Shown: piece after piece, positions 1 to 13,400 of the stretch
Numbering within the stretch: the first letter of the stretch is position 1
How the letters are laid out: each line of letters opens with the position of its first letter
Assembly (NCBI GenBank): GCA_944474755.1
Contig: OX104120.1
Span: 24,706,242 to 24,770,241 of the forward strand
Reading direction: 5' to 3'
From: Limnoperna fortunei
Taxonomy: Eukaryota; Mollusca; Bivalvia; Mytilida; Modiolidae
Length of the DNA stretch: 64,000 bases
Made by a program: the position numbers and the translations under genes
Notes under the pieces: model-generated
The model's database searches: none
What the model saw: only the letters and a program-made list of their open reading frames with translations
What the model was told of the DNA's origin: nothing

Positions 1-619
1 CGAATGAATTATAATGAAGTACTATGAGAACTAGGAGTAGAAAATTACATCATTGTGACAAATCTGTTAAAAGTATTTAAACATATTTAACTTAAATTTG
101 TTTAAAGTAAATGTCAAAATACTATTTTTTACTACGTTTCTATCATTGCAATACTCATTTCAACACTATCAGCATCGTATATTTGCAATCTCCGGCATTA
201 AATTCATATCTGGTCCGGAAACTCACATTTTTGCTCTGAACTGGTTTCCGGTCGTATTTTAAACCTACTCTTTATATACGAAATAAAAGTTAAAAGGGTA
301 CCAGTTGACTTTGTTGCGCATAAACATAATAAATATGACGCTGTATCAAAAAACCAAGGTTTCTTAATAAAATGGGAATACAATTTGAAAGGTGACATCA
401 GGCGATTCTACAAAATGATAGGGCTACTTCACTTTGCTTTTTAATATGATCGAGGGCGAAGTGGGACCACGATAAGGCGACTTCTTCGCCTGAGTCGCCC
501 TCCAACGCGAGCGCTGGTATGGAATAGACTGATGAGACCAAATTTTGCATGAAATCTATCCTATTAAATTGATCAAAGACAGAAATGGCCGTGTTTGTTA
601 AACAGGAATTAGGTGAGTG
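1..619. other. left edge, no gene seen
   Basis: AT-rich sequence with short ORFs only and no convincing exon. A small hairpin lies at about 455-493, where ggcgaag pairs with cttcgcc. The next exon of gene A to the left would be expected here or beyond the edge, but I could not pick it out. Confidence 0.4.
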
Positions 620-1075
620 ACAGACCTGAAATCGAATCCCACGTTATGGGAGGCCATGCTGATGCTGCTTACCAAATTTCAAGAGAATGTGAATAGTAGT
701 TGATGAGAAAACTGTTACGAAAATTTTTCCTATTTTGACCCTTGAAACAGTCTAAGTCGCTTGGAAAACAGGAAGTAGATAACTGACTGACCTGGAAAGA
801 TGAGGCACAGTACCACTCATCATGCTAAAGCTGTGCACCAAATTTGAAATCAATCCCTTTAGTAGAAGCCAAGAAAACTGTTACAAAAATTTTTCCTATA
901 TTAACCCTTGAAACAGTCAAAGTCGGCTTGGAAAACAGGAAGTAGATAACTGACTGACCTGGAAAGGGGAGGCACAGTACAACTCATCATGCTTAAGCTG
1001 TGCACCAAATTTGAAATCAATCCCTTTAGTAGAAGCCGAAAAAACTGTTACGAAAAATATTTTTCCCTGCCCACC
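620..1075. repeat. 166-bp tandem repeat, about 2.5 copies
   Basis: The marker actgttac recurs at 711, 877 and 1043, giving a period of 166. Each unit contains a gacctgga..gaggcacagta stretch and an aaacaggaagtagataactg stretch. The first unit is the most diverged. Short ORFs across it follow the repeat and are not genes. Confidence 0.85.
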
Positions 1076-1260
1076 CAGGCCAACATTCACCATATTAAAA
1101 CCCCGATTTTCACTCTGTGAAAATCTCTGTAAGTCAATCTGTGAAAATCTGGCCAAAAATGATTATCTGTTGTCATGGTAACAATAGTCATTACTACAAG
1201 GCAATCTATCTAAATACCAGCATACATGTTATAGAACACAGATTATGTATTTGAACCTAC

Positions 1261-1404
1261 TATTACAGAACTTTCCACTACTGATTTCATGTGTGTATTT
1301 CCTATAATACTGTCTACCGTCAATATCTCCATCACACCACAGACACTTTGTATCGTCAAGTGTTGTACATCGTCTGTGATTACACCTAGGAATTTCACCA
1401 CAAA
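1261..1404 (-). CDS. gene A exon 6, cysteine-rich module
   Basis: The acceptor is tttacatttcag before 1404 and the donor is GTAGGT after 1261. It is 144 nt with phase 1 at both ends, as expected for a shuffled extracellular module. It encodes six cysteines, including CNHRRC and CLWC. The last codon is completed by an exon not found in the window. Confidence 0.65.
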
Positions 1405-4400
1405 CTGAAATGTAAACAAGTGAAGGTGTATTTTTCAATATTTCTAGATGTTTACTCATGCTTTGTCTATGTTTTATTTATGTGTGTCTTTTCAAATTGA
1501 TTTTTCCTTTTTTACACATCTTGGGACTGTTTGCTGTCCTTTATTCAATTAAAAAGACAGGAGAACTCAAGTGAATAAAATCTTTCTTTTATTTCACTAA
1601 TGTGATACCAATTGAAAGCCGTCAGATGTCATGAAGACCTTAGGGAAAGATGTCAAGTGACCACAGTGAAATGCAGAAACAATATGAAGTGTGTTATGAA
1701 CTAACACAATGTGAGATGTTCATGTTTTGGCTGTATCTACATTCATATTACAACAATAGAGGTTCTTTATAGCCTATACTGGTAATTCATCTGAGAGACA
1801 AGCAACTCCAAGCTATCTTCTCAAGATAGGAATGTGAGATAATACATTGCTATATATAGATTGTCCTGCTCATCATTTTTGCTTATTACAGCTTCACTTT
1901 ATTATAGTTTTCTAGATGACAAAGAAAGGGGCATTTAATGATACCTTGCCAAGTTGCATTGTTTTCAATATTCATGAACAAATTTTACTGAATTACAAAT
2001 CAGCCTCTATAACAGCTGAGCATGATAACAGTCCATCATAGTCCATCAAAACGGTTCTCTACAATGACCAATTTTACTTTGGAAGTTTCTAACCGACTTA
2101 CAAATTTTATTAAATAAGTACTTAATAAACGAGTCTTAAATAATCTGATATATGTTTATAATGCAGAGCTGACATAAATGCATAATGAAACAATATAACA
2201 CTACAACCTTATTATACTAACTTTCACAATATGGTCCATTGGAGAAAAACCCATCATTGCAGTCTGTACAGTTGTCAGGTTCAAAACAGCTCCCTCCACT
2301 ATCGTACTACAATACAAAATTGTATCAAATCAAAAATACAACAAAGTTCTAGGCAATAAATTTTGCTATACCTAACCAGCGTTTCGTCTATTCAAGACTC
2401 ATCAGAGGCGCTCTACCCAAAAACTTGAAAATGCCAAACACTATATGAATATAATGAGCATAGAACAATAAAACCAAAATATGCCGAACTGGAAACCAAA
2501 TTATGACTATGATCAACTTAAACCTGGGGTAGGAAGAACATTAGGGTTTTGACAATTTTGACATTTACACAGACAATTTCAGAGCTTTGATGTGTTTGTC
2601 AACACAAAAGTGTTGATGCCCAAACTTGCTAATCTCAGGGAATTAAAACTCCACCAGCAGCGCTAACCATCACGGATGTTATAAATCAAAAATACAACAA
2701 AGTTCCAGGCAATAAATTTTGCTACGCCTAACGTGCGTTTCATGTATTAAAGACTCATCAGAGGCCCTCTACCCAAAGCTTTAAAATACCAAACACTATA
2801 TGAATATAATGAGCATAGAACAATAAAACCAAAATATGCCGAATTGGAAACCAAATTATGACTAACATGTTTACATTGCTGAATGAAGGAAAATCAACAA
2901 CATTGGATTGAGTGGTCATTGTTTGACTGGTGTTTAATGCCACTTTCATAAATTTGTCAGCAATATCGTGGCATCCAGTTTGTGAAGGAAAAATGACTAG
3001 ACAAAGTCGATCTAGCGATCGCTGATACCCCGCTTTTGTGAAAATTTCTAACCTTTTTCGTGGATTGTGACCTTGAAATTGGATGGATTTCCACCAAAAA
3101 CAATAGGCTTCTTACCAACAAAATATATAAGAATATTTTACAGTTTTATTAAAATCGGATGAAAACTTTTTGAGTTATTTTCCGGAAACAACTTTTTGTA
3201 AAAATTTCTAACATTTTTTGTGGACTGTGACCTTGAAATTTGACAGATTTCCCCCAAAATCGATAGGCTTCTTACCAACCTTATATATAACAATATCCCA
3301 AAGTTTCATTCAAATCACATGCAAACTTTTTGAGTTATCATCCGGAAACAACTTTTTTGTAAAAATTTCTAACGTTTTTCGTGGACTGCGACCTTGAAAT
3401 TTGATGGATTTCCCCCAAAATCAAAAGGCTTTTTACCAACCTGATATATAACAATATCCCAAAGTTTCATTCAAATCGGATGCAAACTTTTTGAGTTATT
3501 GTCCGGAAACAACTTTTATGTTAAAATTTCTAACGTTTTTCGTGGACTGTGACCTTGAAATTTGACTGATTTCCCCCAAAATCGATAGGCTTCTTACCAA
3601 CCTGATATATGACAATATCCCAAAGTTTCATTCAAATCGGATGTAAACTTTTTGAGTTATTGTCCGGAAACAATTTTTTTGTTAAAATTTCGAACGTTTT
3701 TCGTGGACTGTGACCTTGAAATTTGACGGATTTCCCCCCAAATCGATAGGCTTCTTACCAACCTGATATATGACAATATCCCAAAGTTTCATTCAAATCG
3801 GATGTAAACTTTTTGAGTTATTGTCCAGAAACAACTTTTTTGTTAAAATTTCTAACGTTTTTCTTGGACTGTGACCTTGAAACTTGACGGATTTCCCCCA
3901 AAATCAATAGGCTTCTTACCAACCTGATATATAACAATATCCCAAAGTTTCATTCAAATCGAATGTAAACTTTTTGAATTATCATCCGGAAACCAAATGT
4001 GGACGGACGAACGGACGGACGGACGGACATGAGGACCACTATATACCCCCGACTCTGTCGAGCGGGGGTATAAAAATCCTGTCAATTAAGATTGTAGTCG
4101 AACAGACCTGGTCCAAAATGATACCTTAACCCACAACCTCAGTGACGAAAGGTACATGATCAATAGTATATGACTATTTACTTAAACCACTTGGCCACCG
4201 AAGCCCCCAGTCATTACCAAAATTATGCAAAAATATTCATCTGTATATCCATAATAGGAGGTGCACAATGTCCAGTACATACAAATATTCTACCCAGTTT
4301 AAGGGCTCTGTGTTGAACACTGTAGGCAGAGTAATTAAATAAAATGTGTACTCGTGAGCATTGCTAATAATTACCAAGTTGCATGATTTTGAGGTTTTTC

Positions 4401-7400
4401 AAAAATGTTCTAAACATACTCATTTTATTGGGTACACATGTTCACAATATAAACAACCAAGTATGAAGCTTGTTTTGAAGTGTTTTGGAAAATTAAAAAA
4501 ATTTTGTTTTATGTTTCTTTTTTAAATGACTTTCTCAAGCTGCAGACATCTTTATCGGTACTATAACTAATTTTCAATTGAAAGTGTACAGACTAACTAA
4601 TACAAAATGAACTAGATATCAGTGTGTGTTGTACCCATCTCTGTGGGCCCCAATGACCTTGAGGTCAAGGTCAAAGGTAATCAAACGTGGTATGCGACAC
4701 ATTCCCTTCATATTATCTACCCACATTCCAAATATCAAAAGCCTAACTCAAAAGATTAAAAAATTACATCCCAGGACATGAATTTGTTCTTCAGAAAGCA
4801 ATAATGTTACCTGAAGGTCAAAGTTCATGGACAAAGGTCAACAACCACAATATGAGACCCATCACCTTGATATTATCTACCCACATTCCAAATATCAAAA
4901 GCCTACCTCAAAAGATAAAAAAGTTACAGCCCAGAAATGAATTTGTGATTCAGAAAGCATAATGTGACCTTAAGGTCAAAGGTCTACAATCATGGTATGC
5001 GATACACAGCCTTCATATTATCTACCCACATTCCAAAAATTAAGAGATATAAAAGTTACAGTCTAGACAAGATTAGTTTCAGACGAACTGACGGACGGAG
5101 GCAGGGATGGACAGACTGAACACTATAAAAATTATATCTTCACTTGGCTCCCCCCTTTTTGCTATTGTCACTATTGCTATTCATGGCGACAATAGCAAAA
5201 AGGGGGGAGCCAAGTGAAGATGTAATTTTAATTAGATTGGGTGTCCGCCACAAAGTGGCAGGGCCCAAATATTTATTTATCAAACTTACAAACATGAGGT
5301 CATAAAAGACGCTTGTCAACACATAATACTTACTATTTTTGTATTGGGTCTTATTATGATAGGTGTAGTATATGTTTTGGTACATGCATCAGGATTACTC
5401 TTTCCATCACAGTAAACTGAAAGAAATAATGACACTGGTCACACCTTAGTAATTGGTAGAATGTTCAGTGCTTATTGATCACATAACACTACTGTAAAAT
5501 ATAAGAACAAAGTCAGATCTGCTGGAGGGAGGGATCTTGAGACCTAGGTACCACTCCATACCTTATTTGGAATCTGTTAATGTCCTGTAAGAAAATTTAT
5601 AGTTGGTTTTCTGTAAAATGTGAAAATTTTCAAGACCCATCATGCTGGAATTTTTTTTATAAATGGTTCTTGGTATTTTCCTTGAATCTAGGCAGATGAA
5701 GGTAAGGAACACACTGTAAGTTATGACAGGTCATATATTTTTACTATTTTTGCTGTTGACTAAGAAAGAATGACTAACAAGTTCGAACTAGAACCAAGGA
5801 GTGGGGCAGCCAACTATCATTTTTACAAGGCCTTATATATATTACACATAAACTAATACATAATTGCCAAAATGTACAATAAACAATAATGGACAAGTTT
5901 GGTAGTAATTAATATTGTTTGTAATATTACTAAAATATAATGATGCAGTTTATTACACAAAAATACATTGAAACTTTTTACATGCAAAAGTGTAATGTCA
6001 AATTCTGGGTAATATGCTATATTGTTTCCATGATTAATTTTCATGACAAGAAATGAAAAATGAAATTTTACAAATAATTCACCCCAAGTCTGACACTTAC
6101 ATTCATCACAGTCTGTCCCAGTGTATCCTTCACAGCAAAAGTAGGTAGTATCACCTACAGCTCTAAAAAAGGAAATCAAATGTAGTAATTCTATTTATTT
6201 TAATATTTCCTTTTAATATACAATTACATGTTTACAAATACAAAAACAAACAAATAGTGACATACTTATAATTAGTACATGTACAGTACATTAAAACATA
6301 CTTTCCAAAAGTTAAAAATATATTACCAATATATATATAGTTAAATATATATGCACTTTTTTAAAGATAATTAACAATTAAATTTATCAAAATTTGTCAT
6401 TTAAATGATTTTCAGCCTTGTATAAAGAGAATAAATGATTCTGACGCTATCATAAATTTTTTGTCAAACAATGACCATTCAACCTACTAGTACATTGCCC
6501 TATTACCTCAAAAATATATGATAACCAAAATTGTCAAACACAAATAAAGTTTTCAGCTGTTATTCAATAAATTAATGAAAACTTAACCAGCCACTAGACT
6601 ATAACAATCATGTCAAGGTTTGGACGACAAAGAACAGATGTACAGGTTTACTTAGCAATGAATTCACATACCAAATACAAATACTGTAGAAATACCATGC
6701 TGCTATGGATCCCAGAATAAGAAAATTAAAGGATTGTTTTTACTAGTATTTTTGACAAAGGATTGTATAATAAAATTAACACTGAGGAAGCATGTGACTA
6801 TAATTAATTACCATTTTGTACTACATGTATTATTCTCAGGTCTATTATGGGGAACATTATCTAAATTTTGTATGAGTGGTTAAGATCCAAAAAAATTGCA
6901 AGGAAATTTCACGATGATGTGTATTGTAAGATCCAATCCAATTTTCTAAGAACAAGCAATGCAATAAATTTAACTGTAACTTATTTAATTTCTTTTGCAA
7001 AACAGGAGGGTCCCAGAGCCTGTAATTGCTCACTTGGAAGACAATAGGTCAGGCTATATATTCACAAGATGACTTTAAAATAAACCTAGCTAGACTTGTT
7101 TGCAGAGCTTGTTTTATTTACCACTTTTGCTGATTACAGTTAATATTGTTCTCTGTCCATTTTATTTTTTCAATTTAATATCAAAACTGCATACAATTGG
7201 GAAGATACTAGTAGTCATTAAAGGACAATAAGGAGTAGAAAAAAAGTCAGGGTTTCTGTGTCCACATGTGTCCACAAAACCCTGACAAACTTAGCTAGGA
7301 AATTCCCTGGCTAGAACTAATTATTTTGAATGGCTACATCATACCTGAATCAAAAGCTTGCTTTCATTCACGGCTTGGTTAGGGGATATAGCGGTCGATT

Positions 7401-10400
7401 GTAAATAAACCAAACGGATGTGTTGCATAGACCATGTGAAAATCAGTGTATTTTGTACAGTAGTGTAAATAGTTTGTTATTACTGCTGTTATTTATTAGT
7501 TGCGTTACGTTTTCTTCCCACCCAAGAATGAGTAAGAATGACAACTACCAAACACTTGTTTCTTTCTAGCAATTTCATTAGTTGATATTTTTAAGGTTTG
7601 ACGGTATATGAAAATCATCTAGCCCTGGAATTTCATAGCTAAGTTTGTCAGGGTTTCGTGGACACATGTGGACACAGAAACTCTGACTTAAGGATGTTTA
7701 TGTCCAAATTAGGATTAATAAGCTTTTTCATGCAAATGTTTTTAAACTGGATAAGCAGTTGCAAAGGAGAACATTTTATTACATGCAAGTTAACAATGAC
7801 AAAAGTAAAATAGTAAGTCACAGGCATGCATCAATAACTCCTATTATGAATCAGTTGATATGTTCAGTCATATTTAGTGATTTGTAGATTGTTTCTTGCT
7901 GAACTGCTTTTTACAGCATCTTTCTGCTAAACTGCTTTTTATAGTATCTTAAGCTGAACTGTTTTTTTAGTTTCTTTCTATTATTTTAGTTTTCAGATAA
8001 TAGCTGAAGGCTCAAAATTTGAAAAATAGTGATTCTCCAAATGTTTTCAAGATATTATACAATTACTTGCAACTAACCACAAGCTTATAATTTAGCCATG
8101 ACAGGTCAGCAGAGCAATGAAAATCGTGAATTTTGTAAGAGAAACCTTAAGGATTATTAAGGTCAACTTTTTTTAAATTGATAAAATAACAAAATTTGAA
8201 AATTTAACAAACTGATAAAAAAAAATAAAGGATGCATACTAGTATGAATATTGTAGACAATTACTTGCAACTAACCACAAGCTTATAATTTAGCCATGAC
8301 AGGTCAGCAGAGCAATGAAAATTGTGAATTTTGTAAGAGAAACCTTAAGGATTATTAAGGTCAACTTTTTTTAAATTGATAAAATAACAATATTTGAAAA
8401 TTTAACAAACTGATAAAAAAAAATAAAGGATGCATATGAATATTGTAGACAACAGAACTGATTGCAGTAGTTTACAATGCCTTTCAATATCTTATTATTT
8501 TAATTTTGAAATACATGTAGACCTTGCCTGGTATTTTGTTCATGTCATTGAAAAAAGATATTGATTATAATTGACTAAAATTACCAACTAAAGGTTACTT
8601 TTTCTTTAATCTAATAAGATCTTTTACTTTGGGTGGGGCAGCAAAATAATTATTTGATTTTAGTTAGATTGCTTTTCCTTAAAGAAACATATGTTTCATA
8701 ACATACAGTACACTGTGTACATGTGTAATTATACTAGTAATGAATCAAATTGCACAAACATCTGTTCAGATATCAAATAATAACATTACATGTAAAGTTT
8801 GATGAGATCAAAATAAGTGTTGAATTGTTTGGTTTGACCATTGGATCACGGTATGGCAAGATATCATGGTCAGATACACCAAAAAAATGGAATTAAATAT
8901 TGTTTTTCCCTCATATTCATACTGACCTATACTTGACACAAGTATCTGTTAGCCAGAAAGCACAGGTTTCTGTGTAGCTTTCAGATCTATATGTAGTATG
9001 TGAACACCAACCAGGCCTGAAAATAAAAAATACATTGTTTATTGCATTTTACATGTTTTATATCTCTAATAAAGAAGTGGAAATGTTATGTTGACAATTA
9101 GTATAGTAGTATTTGTGATACAATATATATCTTGCTAAATGTTCTGCAAAAAGAGCTATAGAGCTTGTATTAAATATTTATATGTGCTGAATCAAAATAA
9201 AGATTTCGTATATCATTTTATTGTTTTACAGTATGGCTCATAAACCAACCTCCTGTGGATATCCAGCTCCTTCAGCCCTGATACCTATAAGGTCAATGAT
9301 TTAAACAAAGCAGTATTGGGAATATGATGTACCAAGAACATTTTTATAAAAATGAATCCTTAAATATACTTGGCTAACTGGCATTTCAACACAAAAAATA
9401 ACAACAGAGATCTTATGAACAATTCTGGCATCAATACTAAATGACGTCAAGTCTACTGCTATAGTCGTAATAAGGTCCTTGAATCGTAAGTCATTCAATT
9501 TGCCATTTTACATTGTTTCCAGCTGTACGAGTAATTTTAGGAATTCAAGGATTATAATTTACTTAAATATTAAATGATAAGATAAGAAAACTTTATTTGA
9601 AATCGGCATGACAGTACATGATGTATAATCAACGTGGTTTAGTGATGTCCATGTCAAAATAACAACAGAGATCTTATGAACAATTCTGGCATCAATATTA
9701 AATGATGTCAAGTCTACTGCTATAGTCATAATAAGGTCCTTGAATCGTAAGTCATTCAATTTGCCATTTTACATTGTTTCTAGTCCAAGAATCCTCTGCC
9801 GTCCAACGCTTTTTTTTCTTTTTTTTTGCGTGGGACGTCAGAGAGCTCTCCATTAGCAAAACAGCGGATTTTGCGACACCGGTCTGGGTCGGCACATTTC
9901 ATCGTGTCAGATTTAATAAAACATTTTCACCCAGTTAATCTATATAAAATTCGCTTCTTTAGATATTTTACTGTAGGAATATAATCATCTTACCTTCAAT
10001 CAAGCTGATTTAAGTCCATTTCTAAGCTCATTTCCATCGATACCCACATTTCACTTTCATTTTGAACAAAAAGTCACGTGACAACAATGTGACTTAAATT
10101 CAGTGCTTAAATTAGCTTGATTGAAGGTAAGATGATTATATTCCTAGAGAAAAATATCTAAAGAAGCGTATTATATATAGATTAACTGGATGAAAATGTT
10201 TTATTAAATCTGACACGATGAAATGTGCCGACCCAGACCGGTGTCGCAAAATCCGCTGTTTTGCTAATGGAGAGCTCTCTGACGTCCCACACAAAAAAAG
10301 AAAAAGAAAAAAAGCGTTGGACGGCAGAGGATTCTCTGACTACATTGTTTCCAGCTGTACGAATAATTTTAGGAATTCAAGGATTATAATTTACTTAAAT

Positions 10401-13400
10401 ATTAAATGATATGATAAGAAAACTTTATTTGAAATCGGCATGACAGTACATGATGTATAATCAACGTGGTTTAGTGATGTCCATGTCAAATTTTGCCTAT
10501 ATAGTATTTACAATGTGCGACTGTGAGTATTTATTTATTACATGTTAGTATAGACACATGTTACCAAAAGAAACAATGAAACACATCTTTCTACTGCAAC
10601 TAGTACAATACATTTATTCCATTATTAGGAAATTAAAGGACAACCTCCCTTTGTATACTATCTTGTAAAAAAAGTGACCGACATAATAAAAGTGAAAACA
10701 AATGCTACACAGAAACCAGAAGCAAACTGCTACAATTGTGGTGAAAACGGACATGTTGCGAGGAACTGTCGGTTTGGTCAAGAAATTCAGTGCTGGACAT
10801 GTGGGAAAATTGGCCATAAATGGAGGAACTGTTGGCACAATTACCCAAATTACTAGGAAAACGGCAAAGCATGTTCTGCCGAAAAATGTACCCTTGAAAC
10901 CAAAAACAGATTTTCATGCTTAAATGATTTATGTTCGAACTGTAACCTAACAACATGCAATTGTTTACATGTATCTTTAAATGAAGCATCTTCCATATTT
11001 CTAAATACAATTTCAAGACCTAAAAATAACCCCATAAAAAAGCGAATTAAACAATTTAAATTAAATGATAAAAAGGAAAATAATAAACAGGATAAAACGA
11101 AAGAAAAAACATATTTTGGGTTAATTAAATCTGGTCTTAAGTTGTCTCATTTAAACATTAGAAACTTTTATTCAAAAATTGATGAAGTAAAGCAATATCT
11201 GATTCAAAAAGGTAACACACATTTTCTAGGACTCTGTGAAACGTTTCTAACGAATGAAATTACAAATGATATGATAAAAATTGAAGGATTTGAATTAGAA
11301 AGAAAAGACAGAAGTGAAACCCGCAATAAATTGGGAGGTGGTTTACTTGTTTATCTGTCAAATTCCTTACAATATAAAAGGCGAGATGACCTAGAGATAA
11401 GCAAAATTGAAACCATTTGGTGTCAATTAAATTTCAAAAACAGTAAACCCATACTTATTTGTTATGTTTATAGACCTCCTGATATGCATCAATCATGGAT
11501 TGATGATTTTGAAGTAGAAATTGATAAAGCCCAGGACAGTGGACTGGAGATTATTATCTTAGGTGATACAAACATAGATTACACAGATGGATGCTGTAAC
11601 ACAAAGTGGTCAAATATGATTCTAGAGAAATCTTTATCACAAATAATTACAATCCCTACTAGAGTTACAGCTTCTACGAGTACCATCATTGATCATGCTT
11701 ATGTCAGTCATCCGGAAAACATTATTGAAATTAATGTACCAAAAATTGCTGTCAGCGACCATTACCCAGTTTGTCTTACACATAAAATAAACAAAAAAGA
11801 CTGTAATAATATTTCTCATAAAACCATGAAATATAGATGTTTTAAGAACTTTAACGAAGACAAATTCCTAAATGACTTACTAAATATTGACTTTTCACAA
11901 ATAGAATTAATAGGTGAAATACAGTCTGCAACAGATATGTTATATTGTTTACTCTTATCAGTCATCAATAAACATGCTCCTATGAAAACTAAGAGGATTA
12001 AATATTCTAAACAACCAGAATGGTTAACTAAAGAAATTAAAGAAGCTCAAAAGAAGAGAGATCATAGTCATCAAAGTGGAAATTGGGACATGTTTCGTTT
12101 TTGGAGAAACAAATGTAAAAGTTTAATTGAAAAATCAAAACAAAACTATTATTCGAAGGTTGTTGAAAATAGTAAAGATCAGAAAGATATTTGGAACCTT
12201 TTCAAAAACCTTAACCCTAAAACACAGAGTAGTTTTCCTTCATCTATGAATTTTGGAAATAATAAATGTGATGATCTGAATGATATAATTGACAATTTGA
12301 ATAGATTTTTCTCAACAATAGGTGGTTTTTCAGCTGACCAGGACTATTCAACTCTTGATCTTAGCAGACTTTCAAATTTTACACAGTCAAAAGTGCCATT
12401 AGATGTTGAATTCAAAATACCTTTGATTAAAGTTGATGAAACAGAAATTATGCTCCATAAATTAAATATATCAAAAGCTACAGGATTGGACAATTTGGGT
12501 CCTTATTTTCTTAAATTATCATCTCATATTTTAGCTCCGTGTATAACGTATTTGATTAATCTAAGTATTATACAAGGCAGCTTTCCTTCAAACTTAAAAG
12601 TTGCGAAAGTCACCCCACTTTTCAAAAATGGAGATAAATCATTACCTGAAAACTATAGACCAATATCAATTTTACCATGCTTATCAAAACTTTTTGAGAA
12701 ACATGTAGCCACACATTTCTATTTATATCTTTCAAAGTACAAGTTATTGCACGAATTACAATCAGGATTCAGGCATCAACACTCATGTCATATAACGTAT
12801 TTGATTAATCTAAGTATTATACAAGGCAGCTTTCCTTCAAACTTAAAAGTTGCGAAAGTCACCCCACTTTTCAAAAATGGAGATAAATCATTACCTGAAA
12901 ACTATAGACCAATATCAATTTTACCATGCTTATCAAAACTTTTTGAGAAACATGTAGCCACACATTTCTATTTATATCTTTCAAAGTACAAGTTATTGCA
13001 CGAATTACAATCAGGATTCAGGCATCAACACTCATGTCATACAGCACTAACTAGTTTGATCGATAAATGGCTAAAATGTATAGATGATGGTGATCTAGTT
13101 GGTGCAATATTTTTAGATCTTAAGAAAGCTTTTGATACAGTTGATCACTATATTCTTTGCAAAAAGCTGGAATGCTATAAATTAAATAGACACTCTTTGA
13201 AATGGTTTGAGTCTTATCTATCCCATCGAACTCAATCAGTGTGCATTGGAAACAAAACATCAAATTCTGAAATTGTAAAGTACGGAGTGCCCCAGGGATC
13301 AATTTTAGGACCTTTGCTTTTTATTCTATTCATTAACGATTTACCATTGGAAAACTTAAACTCGGAAATTGATATGTATGCTGATGATACCACATTACAT

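Noticed and set aside
10705..11035. Minus-strand frames opposite the LINE ORF1 and spacer
   Set aside because: Shadow frames of the zinc-knuckle ORF; no motif on that strand.
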